64,000 nt of DNA. It comes from Cetobacterium sp. 8H (GTDB taxonomy: Bacteria; Fusobacteriota; Fusobacteriia; Fusobacteriales; Fusobacteriaceae). Positions 36,925 to 46,090 of this stretch are shown one piece after another. The notes below the pieces were generated by a model, which worked only from the letters and a program-made list of their open reading frames with translations, had not been told where the DNA came from and made no database searches. Position numbers and translations under genes: made by a program. Each line of letters starts with the position of its first letter. The stretch's first letter is position 1. The stretch covers positions 62,001-126,000 of the forward strand of contig NZ_JACHTG010000002.1 in NCBI RefSeq assembly GCF_014250675.1, given 5' to 3'.

Positions 36925-37310
36925 TGGATTTATCAAGAGAAAAGGCTTTGAAAATAGTTTGTAATAGATCTAATGAAATTATTAAAGAGTTTATTGAAGG
37001 AAAATTTAACTTTAAAAATGCTACTAAATCACAATTTGCTACTTTAGAAGGAATTTTAGAGCAAAGAAACTTTAATCTAGAGTCTGAAAAAATCGAAGAG
37101 TTTATACTTCAAAAACTTGAAAAACAAAAAAGTGAGGAATTTTTCAAAGATATATTTAAAAACTATATAGAAAAAAGAGAGGAGATTTTAAAGTTTTTAA
37201 ACTCTTCTCAAGAGGATAGTAAAGTTAAAAATCAGATTTTTAGAGAGATTTTTTATCTAATAAAAATTAGTTTTAGAAAAGAAAATGCTTTAAAAACTTT
37301 GAATATTTAG
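36924..37310 (+). CDS. Small subunit (Cas11-like) of type III complex
   Basis: A 128-residue, all-helical, lysine/glutamate-rich protein with no RAMP motif. Size, predicted helical content and position between RAMP genes are those of the Cas11 small subunit (Csm2/Cmr5 analogue) that packs on the crRNA-target duplex. The sequence itself is too diverged for direct recognition. ATG at 36924 overlaps the previous stop codon (AATAATGG). Confidence 0.6.
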   Translation: MDLSREKALKIVCNRSNEIIKEFIEGKFNFKNATKSQFATLEGILEQRNFNLESEKIEEFILQKLEKQKSEEFFKDIFKNYIEKREEILKFLNSSQEDSKVKNQIFREIFYLIKISFRKENALKTLNI

Positions 37311-37322
37311 GGGAGGGATAAA

Positions 37323-38072
37323 ATGAATTTTAGTCAATTTAAAAATAGATATGTTATTACAGGAGAACTAGTTGTTGAAAATGCTCTTCATATTGGAAGT
37401 GGAAAAGTCGAGGGAGACTTTGATTCAGCTTTTATTAAAACAGGGGAAAATGGATTCTATATACCTGGCTCATCTTTTAAAGGTTATTTAAGAAGTAAAG
37501 TTGAAGGATTTTTAGTTGGAGCACCTTTTGAATTAAAAGTTGGAGCTGATTTATTAAATGAAGGAGATGTTCTTGCAATATTTGGTTATACAAGTTCTGA
37601 TATCTCAAAAGATGATAAGGTTAAAGAGAGATTAAGTAAGATATTAGGAAAAGATTTTAAAAACTTCGCTTCTAAACTTCACATATCTGATTTACAAATT
37701 GTGGACAACACAGCTAAAGAGGTAACTAGAGATGGTATTAAAATATCTAGAAAAACTGGAGCTACTGTAAAAGGAGCTAAATTTGATTATAATGTTATTG
37801 AAAAAGGAAACAGATTTGAATTTGAAATGACTTTAGAAAATATTGAGGATTATCAACTAGAAATTATTATGCTAGGACTAAAGGACATTCTTTCTGGTGA
37901 TTTATTTGGTGGAAAACTTTCTAGAGGTATTGGAAAATGTAGATTAGAATTAAAAACTTGTAAATTCGTTGATTCAAAGGATAAAGAGTCTTTAAAGAAT
38001 TATATATTTAAAGGTGAGTTAAAAAATAAAGATCTAAATACTCTTAATAAAATAACTAAGATATCATTATAG
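37323..38072 (+). CDS. csm3: Cas7-type RAMP, Csm3-like
   Basis: A 249-residue RAMP. The N-terminal HIGSGKVEGDFDSAFIK carries Asp32/Asp34 where Csm3 has the aspartate that cuts target RNA every six nucleotides. The lid motif PGSSFKGYLRSKVEG and the C-terminal glycine-rich GGKLSRGIGKC are canonical. It should form the backbone of the complex and be an active RNase. GGGGAGGG ribosome site precedes the ATG. Confidence 0.82.
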   Translation: MNFSQFKNRYVITGELVVENALHIGSGKVEGDFDSAFIKTGENGFYIPGSSFKGYLRSKVEGFLVGAPFELKVGADLLNEGDVLAIFGYTSSDISKDDKVKERLSKILGKDFKNFASKLHISDLQIVDNTAKEVTRDGIKISRKTGATVKGAKFDYNVIEKGNRFEFEMTLENIEDYQLEIIMLGLKDILSGDLFGGKLSRGIGKCRLELKTCKFVDSKDKESLKNYIFKGELKNKDLNTLNKITKISL

Positions 38073-38082
38073 GGGGGAAGTT

Positions 38083-38916
38083 ATGTTTAATACTAATAAA
38101 AACGAGATAAAAATATCTCTTAGAATCACTCCTAAATCTCCTCTCTTAATTAAAGCTAGTGACGATGTTCAGGAGAAGGGAAATTTAATTCAATGGAATA
38201 CTACTGCTGGTAGTAAAGAACCATTTATTCCTGGTTCAACTCTTAAAGGTATGTTAAAAGAGGTTTTTTACACAATTTGGTATGATCACTTTAACTTAGA
38301 AGAGGATAAATTTAAAGAGATTCCAGAGGGAAAGTATAAAAATGATGATAAAGTATATGACTATGATGATTATATGGAGGAAATTTTAAAAGAAAAGGGA
38401 GAAGATATCTTCTTAGAAAAATCTTTAAAAATCTCTAAACTTTTTGGAGCTAAAAATCTTAAGAGTAGACTTCATATAGATGATGCTTACTTTGAAGGTC
38501 TTGGAAAAGTTGAAAAAGATAAACCTAAATCAGTTACACCTATAGATAGATTTACTGGTGGAGCTGTTGTTCCTTTACAATTTGAGTATACTTGTGATCC
38601 TTTCATAACTGAGGTAACAATAAAAAATGTTGAAAAAGATGAACTAAAAGCTCTTCTTTTTGCAATAAGAGATAGTATCGATGGTGACATTAGAATCGGT
38701 TCTTCTAAAACTAGAGGATTTGGGGAGATTGAACTAGCTGTTAAAAGTCTTCAATATAAAGAGTTTAAAAATAGCTCGTTAACTTTAGATAGTTCTAATT
38801 TGAATTTAGATGAGAAAAAATCTTTAAAACTAGGAGAAGATTACCTGTATAAAGTTTATAAATTGGAGAAAAACTCTATGGAAAATTTTGAAATTCTAAA
38901 GAAAGTGGTAGGGTGA
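38083..38916 (+). CDS. Second Cas7-type RAMP, Csm3/Csm5-like
   Basis: A 277-residue RAMP with EPFIPGSTLKGMLKEVF (about 46-62), KSRLHIDDAYF and the C-terminal glycine-rich GSSKTRGFGEIEL. The mid-part VTPIDRFTGGAV is the loop that often follows in Csm3-like backbones. An acidic pair (SDD near residue 25) may be the catalytic site. A second non-identical backbone RAMP next to the first fits III-D type complexes with several Cas7 copies of different sequence. Confidence 0.78.
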   Translation: MFNTNKNEIKISLRITPKSPLLIKASDDVQEKGNLIQWNTTAGSKEPFIPGSTLKGMLKEVFYTIWYDHFNLEEDKFKEIPEGKYKNDDKVYDYDDYMEEILKEKGEDIFLEKSLKISKLFGAKNLKSRLHIDDAYFEGLGKVEKDKPKSVTPIDRFTGGAVVPLQFEYTCDPFITEVTIKNVEKDELKALLFAIRDSIDGDIRIGSSKTRGFGEIELAVKSLQYKEFKNSSLTLDSSNLNLDEKKSLKLGEDYLYKVYKLEKNSMENFEILKKVVG

Positions 38917-39305
38917 TTAAAGTGATAAAAAATTTGGATACTGTTATTAATGGATTAGATATGAATGAGAGCTTTAACACTATACTAGTTGACTACGAGA
39001 AGGAGAATGGAATAACTATCTCTAAAGAAACTAAAGAGTTTCAATCTTTAAAAGAGACTGCTCCTTACAAGTTCTATATATTCAATGATTCTATTATGAT
39101 TTATGGAGTAAAAATTGATGAAGATGAATACTTTGTTGAAGAGATAAAATCTAGTGATTTATCTAATCCTAAAGTGGAAGTTATTTTCTTTGATGAGAAG
39201 GAAATTAGTAAAGCATCTGGATACTCTACAGGGAAAAAGATTAAATTCCGTAAAGGTTTAATCAATGGAGTTGAAAAAATACAGTTTATTGGACTGGAGG
39301 GATAG
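38913..39305 (+). CDS. Small protein of type III operon (possibly Csx19-like)
   Basis: A 130-residue acidic protein without recognised motif: mixed strands and helices, e.g. YKFYIFNDSIMIYGVKIDED and a C-terminal KKIKFRKGLINGVEKIQF. GTG at 38913 overlaps the preceding stop; a second GTG at 38922 with AGGGTGA before it is also plausible. III-D operons usually carry the small csx19 gene at this place, and this is my tentative reading; it could be a specific accessory protein. Confidence 0.45.
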   Translation: MIKVIKNLDTVINGLDMNESFNTILVDYEKENGITISKETKEFQSLKETAPYKFYIFNDSIMIYGVKIDEDEYFVEEIKSSDLSNPKVEVIFFDEKEISKASGYSTGKKIKFRKGLINGVEKIQFIGLEG

Positions 39306-39307
39306 TT

Positions 39308-41302
39308 GTGGCAAAAGCAAAAATTGAAGCAATTAATAAAGACGCTAAAAAGGTAACAATAAAAGGTAAAGAATATCAAATTGGAAAAGCTAAATGGAAT
39401 GGTGAAAACTTAGCTAATAAACTTGATGTAGGAGTTGAAATTGAATTTGATATTAAGGGAGCTAATCTTGATTTTAAAAGAGTTGTATCCTCTGAAGAAA
39501 ATAGCTTCTCAAAAGGAAATAATAACAATAGTAGATTTAATAATAACAATAAATTTGGTGGGAGTAAGTTTGGTGGAAATACATCTAGTCAAAGTGTGAG
39601 TAGTGTAAAGTTTAATTATCCATATAACTTTGTTAGAGTTGGAGAAAAAGTTGAAAGAGAAGCAATAAATAAAGGTGGTTTTTCTGGGAAAATAGTTTGT
39701 ACTTTAACTAATAAATCACCTATATTTTTTCCAGAACCTAAAGGAAATGAGATAACTACAACTCACTCTAGAGAGATGTTTTATAAAAAAGATGGAAAGT
39801 ATATTATTCCTGCAAGCTCTTTAAAAGGTAGCTTTAGAAGCGTTTTAGAGGCTATCTCTAACAGTTGCCTGCTTAATATTGAAAATGAAAGACTTGAAAA
39901 AAGACTTGGTGCTGGTGCTTTTAATGATAGAGTTTTTGGAATAATTAAAAGACTGCCTACTGAAAATGAAGATGGGCTTATTGTTGAAGCTACTGTTTTA
40001 AAAGTTAAAACTGATGCTCTTCCTTTTGAGTATAAAGATAGAAGAGGAAAGGGAAAAGAAAGTATTTACGATCTACCTCTTTCTAATTTAATAAAAAATT
40101 ATGAACATATAGATAAAGCTAATGATTTTGATAAAATTACCAATGGTAAAAAGGATATGGATGGTATTCTTTGGATAAGTTCTGATATTTTTAGTAAAAA
40201 ACATGAAAAAATACTTTACCCTACTCAAAATGGAAAATCATTTAGATTTACTATGGATGAATACAGGGATATTCAGTATCTTTTAAAACAAAGAAATGAA
40301 AGAGATTTAAAAAAGAGTGGAAAAGAGTTTTATATAGAAAATATCAAATCTGGAGATCCTATTATTTTCCAAGTTGATAATAATGGAAATGCTAAAAATC
40401 TTGCTTTCTCTGAAATTCCAAGATTAAGATATAAATATAGTCCATATGATTTAGTACCAACAGAACTAAAAGCTTGTGATACTTTTGAAAGTGCTTGTTA
40501 TGCTTGTAGAATCTTTGGAATGACTGGTAATAATAACGAAGAGAAAAAAGAGGAAGAAAAAGATAAAATTGCTCTTCAAGGAAGAGTTTATTTTAAAGAT
40601 GCTACTATTGATAAAGATGAAGCTAATATACAGTCTAAGCCTATTCTTATTAAATCTTTAGGTGAACCTCATCCTACTTTGACAGGATTCTATTTAGAAA
40701 ATGGAACATATGATGATAAAACTAAAATTAGAGGTAGAAAATTCTATTGGCATCATAAAGACAAACTTAATGTTGATTATTCTAAATTCAAAACTTCAAT
40801 AACTCCTGAAAAAGAGGAAAAACATAACTCTAGTATCCAGTTTATGAATCATGGGAATAAATTTAACTTTGAAGTGTCATTTAAAAATCTAAAAGAGGAT
40901 GAATTGGGACTTCTTCTTTTAACTTTAGAATTGGAAGATGGTATGCTTCATAAGTTTGGAAAAGCTAAAGCTCTTGGATTTGGTAGTTCAGAAGTTAAAG
41001 TAACTAATTTTTTACTTCAATCCCAAAACAGATATGAATCTTTTGATTCTTCACATATTGAGAGTGGAGACAAACAAAAGTTCATAGATAGTTTCAAAAA
41101 TAAATTTAATCTTGAAAGTAAGGATCAATGGAAGGATTTAAAAGTTATTATGAATCAAGATAATAAATTAGATTTCTCTAAGAGTCCATTCCCTGAATCA
41201 GAAGATAAAAAAGGGCAGTTAAATACTCTTAACTGGTTTACTAAAATGAAAAGAGAGTTTAAAACTAGCTTTAAACTTCCTAAAATTCAAGATTATAAAT
41301 AG
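39308..41302 (+). CDS. Large RAMP (TIGR03986-like) with N-terminal OB-like domain
   Basis: A 664-residue protein, GTG start after CTGGAGGGATA. Residues 1-60 form a small strand-rich unit (VTIKGKEYQIGKAKW, GVEIEFDIKG) resembling OB/cold-shock folds. Residues 63-100 are a low-complexity Asn/Gly/Ser linker. The RAMP part starts at about 125 (GFSGKIVCTLTNKSPIFF), with PASSLKGSFRSVLEAI (168-183), a cysteine-containing CYACRIFGMTG near residue 397, and the late glycine loop KFGKAKALGFGSSEV. This matches the TIGR03986 group of CRISPR RAMPs. The extension may bind single-stranded RNA or DNA and is a point of interest. Confidence 0.75.
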   Translation: MAKAKIEAINKDAKKVTIKGKEYQIGKAKWNGENLANKLDVGVEIEFDIKGANLDFKRVVSSEENSFSKGNNNNSRFNNNNKFGGSKFGGNTSSQSVSSVKFNYPYNFVRVGEKVEREAINKGGFSGKIVCTLTNKSPIFFPEPKGNEITTTHSREMFYKKDGKYIIPASSLKGSFRSVLEAISNSCLLNIENERLEKRLGAGAFNDRVFGIIKRLPTENEDGLIVEATVLKVKTDALPFEYKDRRGKGKESIYDLPLSNLIKNYEHIDKANDFDKITNGKKDMDGILWISSDIFSKKHEKILYPTQNGKSFRFTMDEYRDIQYLLKQRNERDLKKSGKEFYIENIKSGDPIIFQVDNNGNAKNLAFSEIPRLRYKYSPYDLVPTELKACDTFESACYACRIFGMTGNNNEEKKEEEKDKIALQGRVYFKDATIDKDEANIQSKPILIKSLGEPHPTLTGFYLENGTYDDKTKIRGRKFYWHHKDKLNVDYSKFKTSITPEKEEKHNSSIQFMNHGNKFNFEVSFKNLKEDELGLLLLTLELEDGMLHKFGKAKALGFGSSEVKVTNFLLQSQNRYESFDSSHIESGDKQKFIDSFKNKFNLESKDQWKDLKVIMNQDNKLDFSKSPFPESEDKKGQLNTLNWFTKMKREFKTSFKLPKIQDYK

Positions 41303-41314
41303 GAGAGGATACAA

Positions 41315-41843
41315 TTGTTTTACAGTTTACTAATAAGGATTAAAGCTCAAAAAAGTGGTGAGTTTAAATTTTTTACAGGAAAAAAACTTCATGCCACTTT
41401 TTTAAATATAATAAAAAAGGCTTATCATGAACTTGCCCAAGACCTTCATGATAAGGATATTCCTAAGGAGTTTACAGTTTCAAATATTTTTGGAACTAAT
41501 AGCCGTGGATTTAAACTTGAAGAGGGAAAAGATTATCTTTTTAGAGCTACCTTTTTAAATGATAAGATATACAAAATCTTCTCTAGTGAAATATGTAAAA
41601 ACATACTTTTATCAAAGGGGATATTTGTTGAAAATATCCCCCTTTCTGTTGAAGAGATTATATATAAAGATAATAAGTATTCAGGAGTTATGGATAAAAT
41701 AGAGATAAAATCTAAAAGATATAGATTTTATTAAAGATATAAACACTCTTCTTAACTTTGCCTTTTACTGTGATATAAGAACTAAAAGTAGCGTTGGATT
41801 TGGTCAAGTTTTAATTAAAAATTTAGAAGGAGTTGAAAGATAA
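41315..41843 (+). pseudogene. cas6: Broken cas6 (crRNA-processing endoribonuclease)
   Basis: TTG start at 41315 after AGGAGAGG. The first frame gives 139 residues of a ferredoxin-like Cas6 beginning (FYSLLIRIKAQKSGEF, FTGKKLHATFLNIIKKAY with a candidate catalytic His) and stops at 41734. In a different frame the last 37 residues follow at once (DINTLLNFAFYCDIRTKSSV, GFGQVLIKNLEGVER), which is the glycine-rich Cas6 end, to 41843. The two parts add up to about 175-180 residues, less than the usual 220-250, and the region that normally holds the SPT-F motif is missing, so both a frameshift and an internal deletion are likely. The gene is probably non-functional. Confidence 0.7.
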
Positions 41844-43508
41844 ATGGCAGACTATATAGATAAAATTAAAGAACTTTGTCCTGAGTTAGATGAAGTTGGT
41901 ATAGGATCAATTGACAAATATATATCGGATCAAGAACTTAATGAAATTGAAGAAGAATTTTTATTTAATTTAAATAAAATTAATGTCGAAAAGCAACGAG
42001 AAAAAATCTCTCCAATAGATATTGGAAATATAAATACTTTTATTTCATTTTTCAGTTTGGCTGATATTGGGAAATATGAATACACTATTTTACAAAAAAA
42101 TCTCCAAATTTTTGAAAATATAAAAAACATCTATTTTCTCGCTACTCCTCAAAGCATTGATGGATGTAAAACTGAAATTAGTACTATGAAAATAGTATCC
42201 CCTGATCTCAACATTGAAATTATTAATATTGATCCAAATGACTATGATGGTGTCTATAATCTATTATTAAAAGAGATTACAAATAATGATATTGAAAATA
42301 AAAATATTCTTATTGATAATACTCTAGGACCTAAAATGATAGGTTACTCTCTCTATAAGTTTTCAATTGACCAGGGGACTAAGCTTATCACATGGCAAAG
42401 TCAAAATATAAAAGACTCAACTAAACGTGTTCCTGGAACGGATACTCTAAACTATATTGAGTTTCCTCAATTAAAAAACTCGGTAATTATAAATAAAATA
42501 AATAAATTTTTAGAGAGTTATAAATTTCAAGAAGCATCAGAGTTAGCAACTTCTATCAACAATATTGAAGAGGCTGATATTTTTGAAAAACTAGGTGATA
42601 TATTTACTATTGATTCTTTAACTTCTTATGACTCTTTTTCATTTTATATTCAAGATTTTGTAGAATCTATTAATTCTACAAAATATAGAGAAAGTATTAA
42701 AAGTAAACTTAATCCTTTTATAAAAGAATTAAAAAAATTCTTAGAATTAGAAGATGAAAAAATTCAATGTATTAACTTTTTGAGTATTCTTTTTGATTAT
42801 TTTAAAGAAAAATTCGATGGAAATCCAATATTTAAAATAGTAGTTTGCAATATATTAGAATCTACTGAAGTTTTAAATAAAAATGAGATTGAAAAAATTT
42901 TAAAACTTATTAAAACTTCAAATTTTAAAGATATCATTAAAACTGAAAAGACTCTTGATACATTCACTGCCATTATAACAATACTTTATAAAGTTCCTCC
43001 TAAAGTAACATACTTGCAACTAGAAAATTTTTATGATCACGTTCTTTATACTTTACCAAAAACTATATCTTTAAAAGATACAACTCTTTATATTGATAAA
43101 CAAGGAATTGAAATAGATCTAGTAAAAGAGTATAAATTAAGAAAAGATAGATACCATAGTTTTTTTAATTTAAAGGATTTTTCAAGTAAAAAAATTAATA
43201 AAAAAATTCTTATTGATTTATTTAGTAAAATTGATGGTGAACTTTCAAGTGATGAATTTAAAGATTTAATAGATTCTGAAAATATAAGAAATACAAAAGA
43301 GCAACAAGATACATTAATTTCTAGATTCAATAATTTTGTTAAAAATTTCAACGAATTTATTAGTAATGTTATTGAAGAAAATTATCCAGCTAAATTTATT
43401 TTTTTAAAGGACATAAATTTTATAGATTATAAAAAAACTTCTGCTAAAGATGATAATGGACGTTCTATTAATAAATATACTTTAAAAATTAATTCAATTT
43501 ACATATAA
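41844..43508 (+). CDS. Putative CARF-domain effector of type III CRISPR
   Basis: A 554-residue protein starting right after the cas6 stop (TAAATG). Residues about 93-185 have a Rossmann-type alternation: NIYFLATPQS, then IEIINIDPNDYDG, then ILIDNTLGPKMIGYSLYKF and TKLITW. The D-x-T-x-G-x-K type segment is what CARF domains use to hold cyclic oligoadenylate. The rest (190-554) is mainly helical and unrecognised, with RKDRYH (433-438), an R-x4-H match to the HEPN ribonuclease motif. If correct, this is a CARF-HEPN-like RNase switched on by Cas10 products. A terminator follows at 43524. Confidence 0.55.
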   Translation: MADYIDKIKELCPELDEVGIGSIDKYISDQELNEIEEEFLFNLNKINVEKQREKISPIDIGNINTFISFFSLADIGKYEYTILQKNLQIFENIKNIYFLATPQSIDGCKTEISTMKIVSPDLNIEIINIDPNDYDGVYNLLLKEITNNDIENKNILIDNTLGPKMIGYSLYKFSIDQGTKLITWQSQNIKDSTKRVPGTDTLNYIEFPQLKNSVIINKINKFLESYKFQEASELATSINNIEEADIFEKLGDIFTIDSLTSYDSFSFYIQDFVESINSTKYRESIKSKLNPFIKELKKFLELEDEKIQCINFLSILFDYFKEKFDGNPIFKIVVCNILESTEVLNKNEIEKILKLIKTSNFKDIIKTEKTLDTFTAIITILYKVPPKVTYLQLENFYDHVLYTLPKTISLKDTTLYIDKQGIEIDLVKEYKLRKDRYHSFFNLKDFSSKKINKKILIDLFSKIDGELSSDEFKDLIDSENIRNTKEQQDTLISRFNNFVKNFNEFISNVIEENYPAKFIFLKDINFIDYKKTSAKDDNGRSINKYTLKINSIYI

Positions 43509-43523
43509 TATCTCATCTCAATT

Positions 43524-43560
43524 AAAGATCAAGTATAATTTTTTTATATTTGATCTTTTT
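43524..43560 (+). terminator. Terminator of the CRISPR operon
   Basis: AAAGATCAA(g)TATA and TATA-TTTGATCTTT arms around a T-rich loop, followed by TTTATT. Confidence 0.65.
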
Positions 43561-43758
43561 TATTATGAAATTTTGCAAGATTAATAGGTGGTAAAATGAA
43601 TAATACCCCTAAGAAATTAAGATAAAATTTATGGAGTCCGATTGCAAAAATCTGTAATAAGGACGGTAAGAATTTTTCCTAATTATCCTCCTTTATTTTC
43701 AAAACTTTAATATCTAAATAATAGTAATATTTCTAATTAGTTCCTACTTAAAACAAGT
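43561..43758. other. Gene-free stretch; no CRISPR array
   Basis: Between the CRISPR operon terminator and the next terminator I see no gene and no repeated 25-40 base unit. The same holds upstream of csx20, so no CRISPR array accompanies the effector genes in this window. Confidence 0.6.
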
Positions 43759-43791
43759 AAAAAAGTTGCAGATTTTTCTCTGCAACTTTTT
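43759..43791 (-). terminator. Terminator downstream of the acid-sugar operon
   Basis: AAAAAGTTGCAGA and TCTGCAACTTTTT arms with a six-base loop, about 100 bases after the kinase stop. Confidence 0.75.
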
Positions 43792-43890
43792 CATAAAACT
43801 TCAATTTCTTCCTATTAAATCCGATTTTACTTACATCTAACGGCTACATTTATATCATGAAATTTATATGCTGTTAAACTTTGGCTTGTA

Positions 43891-45156
43891 TTAAATCTCT
43901 AAGTATAAGTTCATGAAACTGTGGATTTTCTCTATTATATCCTCATCACCAAATCCACCAGCCTTTGTGATAATATTGATAAATCTATTATCATAAATAG
44001 CTTTAGTTAAAACAACTCCCGGAACAATCTCTTCCAAAGGAACAATATAACTACAATTAATTTTTTTTAAAATCCCTGTTAATGTGTCTCCACCAAAAAC
44101 TATAAGATTTTTTAAATCATATTCTAATATAAGATCCGCTACAAATTGTCCTGTATTATTTGATATGTTAGACGTTAAAGTTTTTATAGATAAATTGTTT
44201 ATTTTTGCGTAATCAATTGTTTCTTTAATAACACTTTTTGAATCAGAAGTTTTTATAAGAATATTTTTATTCTCTTTCATCTTTTTCTTAAAATCTGTGT
44301 TAGAAATCATATAATTCGATAACTCTTTACAGTTATGACTAATTATCTTTTTAAAATTTAAGGTTTCTTTATTGTAACCTAAAGTTTCTGCATAAGTACA
44401 TTGGTTTAAAGAAATTTCATTAATACTTCCACACACAAATAAACAACGATCATCATCTAATGAAATTTTATTACTCCAATATTCCACATCTATATAATCT
44501 GCCAAAATTTCAGCAAAACCTGCACTTCCAGCAGTATATTTCAAAAGATTGTTACTATAAAGAAATTCTCCAATTTTCTTTAAATCATCTTTAATTAAAG
44601 CATCAAATACAAAAACCTCTTTTTCATTATCAATTGAGATACTTAAAATAGAATTTTTATCTTTTAAACTAGATTTTATAGAAGTTTGTTTTTCTAATAT
44701 ATCTGGAATATAACTATCCTTTACAGGATTTAAAATATCCCTTGAAAATTGTGTTTCAGAAAGTGGCATTCTATCAATATATAAAATACCATCTTTTACA
44801 GTTCTATTGCCTAAAGGAAATGCTGGAATAAGGCTTAATTTTTGGATTTTTAATCCCTCTATAAATCCTTCTATTTCACTTCCTATATTTCCTCTTAATG
44901 TAGAATCTATTTTTTTATAAAAAAAAGAAATGCCTTTATCAGAAAAATCTAAAAGAATATTTTTTACAATTTTTTTTGCCTGAATAGATGATAAATGCCT
45001 ACTTTCAGTATTAATAACAATGACACTATAATCATTATATTTTTCATCATAATTTAAATTAGAAGTAACAAGTGTAGATATTTTTTTTTTTGCAAATTGA
45101 ACTCCTGTATCTAAAGCACCTGTCAAATCATCTGCAATAACAACAAGTTTTATCAT
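43891..45156 (-). CDS. Four-carbon acid sugar kinase (DUF1537; OtnK/DtnK family)
   Basis: A 421-residue kinase. N-terminal IADDLTGALDTGVQFAKK and ESRHLSSIQAKK, then FYKKIDSTLRGNIGSEIEG and SLIPAFPLGNRTVKDGILYI are the substrate-domain blocks; VFGGDTLTGIL and GGFGDEDII in the C-terminal nucleotide domain complete the family pattern. Members phosphorylate D-threonate, erythronate or other C4 acids at O4. In a pathway with PdxA2 the product would be oxidised and decarboxylated to a triose phosphate. It is the last gene of the minus-strand operon starting with the Fe-alcohol dehydrogenase. Confidence 0.88.
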   Translation of the reverse strand: MIKLVVIADDLTGALDTGVQFAKKKISTLVTSNLNYDEKYNDYSVIVINTESRHLSSIQAKKIVKNILLDFSDKGISFFYKKIDSTLRGNIGSEIEGFIEGLKIQKLSLIPAFPLGNRTVKDGILYIDRMPLSETQFSRDILNPVKDSYIPDILEKQTSIKSSLKDKNSILSISIDNEKEVFVFDALIKDDLKKIGEFLYSNNLLKYTAGSAGFAEILADYIDVEYWSNKISLDDDRCLFVCGSINEISLNQCTYAETLGYNKETLNFKKIISHNCKELSNYMISNTDFKKKMKENKNILIKTSDSKSVIKETIDYAKINNLSIKTLTSNISNNTGQFVADLILEYDLKNLIVFGGDTLTGILKKINCSYIVPLEEIVPGVVLTKAIYDNRFINIITKAGGFGDEDIIEKIHSFMNLYLEI

Positions 45157-45170
45157 ACACAGCTCCTTTA

Positions 45171-46085
45171 CTAGTTAATTCCTTTTTCCTTATTTTCTAT
45201 TAAAACTTTTTTTATAGCTTCAATTCCCTCTTCAGAAACTTCAGAAAATGGCTTTCTGCATCTACCTACTGGGAACCCTAATAAAGATACTGCAGTTTTT
45301 ACAATCGTATTTGGATTTCCAAATTTAAAACAATCTCTAAATGAACGAATACTATCTTGAAGTCTTCTAGCTTCTTCTAAATTTCCTTCTAAAAAAGTAT
45401 TATAAATCGAAGACATTGTTCTTGGAAAGACATTAGCACACCCTGCTATTCCACCTTTTCCACCAGCTAAAAGACACCATAAAATAAGTGAATCATTACC
45501 TGATAAAACTGAGAAATCTTTTCTTGAACGAGTTTTTTCAATATATTGCAACATATTATCAAAATTTCCACTACTATCTTTAACACCAACGATATTTTGT
45601 ATTTTACTCAGTTTTTCAACAGTACTTGGAGAGATTGAATTTCCTGATCTTGCTGGAATATTATATAAAACAATCGGTAAATCAACATTTTCTGCTACTT
45701 CTTTAAAATGATTATAAAGTTCTTCTTGTGATGCTGATGCAAAATAAGGGGTAACTATTGAAAGAATATCAACTCCAATCTCTTTTGCTTTTAATGAAAG
45801 ACTTATAGTTTCTTTCGTACTTACACATCCAGTGCCTGCATAAACTGGAACTCTTCCATTTACTTCATCAACAACAATTTTTAAAACCTCTACTTTTTCA
45901 TCAAAATTAAGTATGTATGCTTCACCGTTAGTACCCAAAGGAAATATACCATGTATTCCAAAGTTTATTTGGTGATTTATTTGATTTCTAAGCTCTTTTT
46001 CATTAATAGTTTCATCTGCATTCATTGGAGTTAATAATGGTACTATTACTCCACTAATATCTATGTTTTTCATAATAAATTTCAC
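45171..46085 (-). CDS. DapA-family aldolase/lyase
   Basis: A 304-residue TIM-barrel protein of the dihydrodipicolinate synthase family: GTNGEAYIL near residue 55, LYNIPARSGNSI with the catalytic Tyr (about 143) and the Schiff-base lysine in IVGVKDSSGN (about 168), and SGNDSLILWCLLAGGKGGIAG. Members split or join pyruvate with aldehydes. A lysine-biosynthesis role is unlikely in this catabolic operon; an aldolase or decarboxylating dehydratase step on a hydroxy-oxo acid is more probable. An ATG at 46073, in frame, is the likely start if the first few residues are not used. Confidence 0.85.
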   Translation of the reverse strand: MKFIMKNIDISGVIVPLLTPMNADETINEKELRNQINHQINFGIHGIFPLGTNGEAYILNFDEKVEVLKIVVDEVNGRVPVYAGTGCVSTKETISLSLKAKEIGVDILSIVTPYFASASQEELYNHFKEVAENVDLPIVLYNIPARSGNSISPSTVEKLSKIQNIVGVKDSSGNFDNMLQYIEKTRSRKDFSVLSGNDSLILWCLLAGGKGGIAGCANVFPRTMSSIYNTFLEGNLEEARRLQDSIRSFRDCFKFGNPNTIVKTAVSLLGFPVGRCRKPFSEVSEEGIEAIKKVLIENKEKGIN

Positions 46086-46090
46086 CTCAA

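Noticed and set aside
43561-43758. Degenerate CRISPR array after the type III operon
   Set aside because: No unit of 25-40 bases is repeated; the stretch is AT-rich intergenic DNA.
45171-46085. Lysine biosynthetic dapA
   Set aside because: The fold is right, but the gene is embedded in a catabolic operon with transporter and kinase, so I kept only the family-level name.
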